Below are positions 30,709 to 31,626 of a DNA stretch of 31,626 nucleotides, piece by piece. The notes under the pieces were generated by a model, which saw nothing but the letters and a program-made list of their open reading frames with translations, made no database searches and was not told the origin of the DNA. Every line of letters begins with the position of its first letter. Within the stretch, counting starts at the first letter, position 1. The translations under genes were made by a program, and so were the position numbers. The stretch spans positions 1 to 31,626 of the forward strand of contig NZ_MUXV01000028.1 in the NCBI RefSeq assembly GCF_002014975.1, given 5' to 3'. Origin of the DNA: Moraxella bovis (GTDB lineage: Bacteria; Pseudomonadota; Gammaproteobacteria; Pseudomonadales; Moraxellaceae).

Positions 30709-31458
30709 ATTCCACATCGCATAGATGACTTAGAAACTTTGCTATTGATACCGAAAACCAAACTGGCAATTCCACATCGCATAGATGACTTAGAAACTGA
30801 ATTTATCCTACAAGTATTGACACTAGTCATTCCACATCGCATAGATGACTTAGAAAAAACCTGTAATCATTGTCACAATTGGGGTCAAATTCCACATCGC
30901 ATAGATGACTTAGAAATTTTAGTGCTTGTCTTTCAAACTGCTTTAACTATTCCACATCGCATAGATGACTTAGAAATTAAAAAACGGTCGCTTTGGTCAA
31001 GTCTTTGTATTCCACATCGCATAGATGACTTAGAAATTAAGCGACTTTTTGGAATAGGTGCTCATAACATTCCACATCGCATAGATGACTTAGAAAATGA
31101 TTCGCAGAATGATGCGTTAATTATGTCTATTCCACATCGCATAGATGACTTAGAAATTTCTATGGCTTGTGCCGCCCCTTGACCAGCAATTCCACATCGC
31201 ATAGATGACTTAGAAAGGCGATAGCCGATTAACCGCCGAGCAGTTGAAATTCCACATCGCATAGATGACTTAGAAACATCAATGTCAATTTGTGTATCTG
31301 TATCTTTTATTCCACATCGCATAGATGACTTAGAAAACCTGAGGTTAATCCCATTGGGACAGAGAATCATTCCACATCGCATAGATGACTTAGAAACAAA
31401 ACCCGTACCCGACGACCAACCATTACCAGAATTCCACATCGCATAGATAACTTAGAAA
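30709..31458 (+). CRISPR. Type I-F CRISPR array, 13 repeats and 12 spacers
   Basis: 28-bp repeats beginning ATTCCACATCGC and ending GACTTAGAAA recur every 60 bp from 30709. Eleven spacers are 32 bp and the last is 34 bp (31397–31430). The first twelve repeats are identical; the last (31431–31458) has one change, G to A in the stem (GATGA to GATAA), as is usual at the leader-distal end. The hairpin is CATC/GATG with loop GCATA, and the 8-nt handle CTTAGAAA resembles canonical I-F CTAAGAAA. The array reads in the same direction as the cas genes. Spacers do not visibly match elsewhere in the window. Confidence 0.98.
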
Positions 31459-31461
31459 TTT

Positions 31462-31593
31462 GGTAGTAGCCTAAAAAGTATGCCAAACTAGTTTTCCGTT
31501 CGCCCTGAGCCTGCCTGCGGGTAGGAAAACCGTTAGGTTTCCCAAGATCGCCACGAACTGTTTTCTTTGTAGCATACTTTTTGAACCAGAGCC
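31462..31593. mobile_element. Miniature inverted-repeat element, family A copy 3
   Basis: 132 bp with the same ends as the copies at 217 and 18993. It starts 3 bp after the last CRISPR repeat. Unlike the other two it has no matching target duplication (left AGAAATTT, right TTATTTTT), which suggests recombination or deletion at one side. Beyond it, 31594–31626 is AT-rich and shows nothing recognisable. Confidence 0.75.
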
Positions 31594-31626
31594 TTATTTT
31601 TTACCTCTTAAACATACAATCCAACC

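Noticed and set aside
30739..31182. A long open frame across the CRISPR array with repeated I-P-H-R-I-D-D-L-E units
   Set aside because: The 60-bp period is a multiple of three, so the repeat stays in one frame; there is no ribosome site or separate coding signal. The similarity of this peptide to Csy2 is reported as a DNA-level match instead.
21994..31458. Anti-CRISPR or additional CRISPR types inside the window
   Set aside because: No extra small genes, no Cas12a, Cas9 or other cas genes, and no anti-CRISPR-associated regulator were found within or next to the locus.

Overview
The window looks like a chromosomal segment of a Moraxella-type gammaproteobacterium (Moraxellaceae). The evidence is the gene content (dapA–lipoprotein–purC, mltG–tmk, mutM, def, ompR, ettA), a gene matching the Balon ribosome hibernation factor first described in the related genus Psychrobacter, AT-rich intergenic DNA and many short dispersed palindromic elements. 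The species assignment is inference.

Layout. 1–190 holds a decayed IS5-like transposase end. 217–350 holds a miniature element (family A). 415–1986 is an AbgT-family transporter. Two tRNA genes (Ser-GCU, Arg-ACG) follow, each with a clear sigma70 promoter. Next come an RDD membrane protein, an exported protein with a poly-C tract before its start, and mutM. After these are a broken membrane-protein gene carrying a frameshift and a miniature element, its intact paralogue, ettA, a very AT-rich membrane-protein gene, def, and a lone ompR-type regulator. Then come a small GNAT protein, a pterin-dehydratase-like protein, the Balon homologue, mltG–tmk, an exported-protein gene with an in-frame TGA, a DegP/HtrA protease, and two more broken envelope genes. 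One of these is a lipoprotein gene cut by a family A element. It sits between two copies of an 88-bp tract carrying the dapA promoter and start.

The right third is a type I-F CRISPR-Cas locus: cas1, cas2-3, csy1, csy2, csy3, csy4, then a leader and a 13-repeat array. Cas1 and Cas2-3 would acquire spacers, Csy4 would cut the precursor RNA, Csy1–4 would form the surveillance complex, and Cas2-3 would degrade targets.

The most interesting region is the gap between cas2-3 and csy1 (26267–26564). It holds a degenerate two-repeat mini-array on the opposite strand with a 20-nt pseudo-spacer. This pseudo-spacer resembles a site about 55 bp upstream of csy1. The site has a 5'-CC PAM and covers a TATAAT box. 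15 of 20 positions match, and three of the five mismatches fall at positions 6, 12 and 18, which the Csy complex flips out and does not read. The layout suggests a crRNA-like RNA that directs the Csy complex to repress its own operon. Separately, the csy2 coding sequence contains a 19-nt exact match to the CRISPR repeat, which may be a Csy4 site in the operon mRNA or a trace of recombination.
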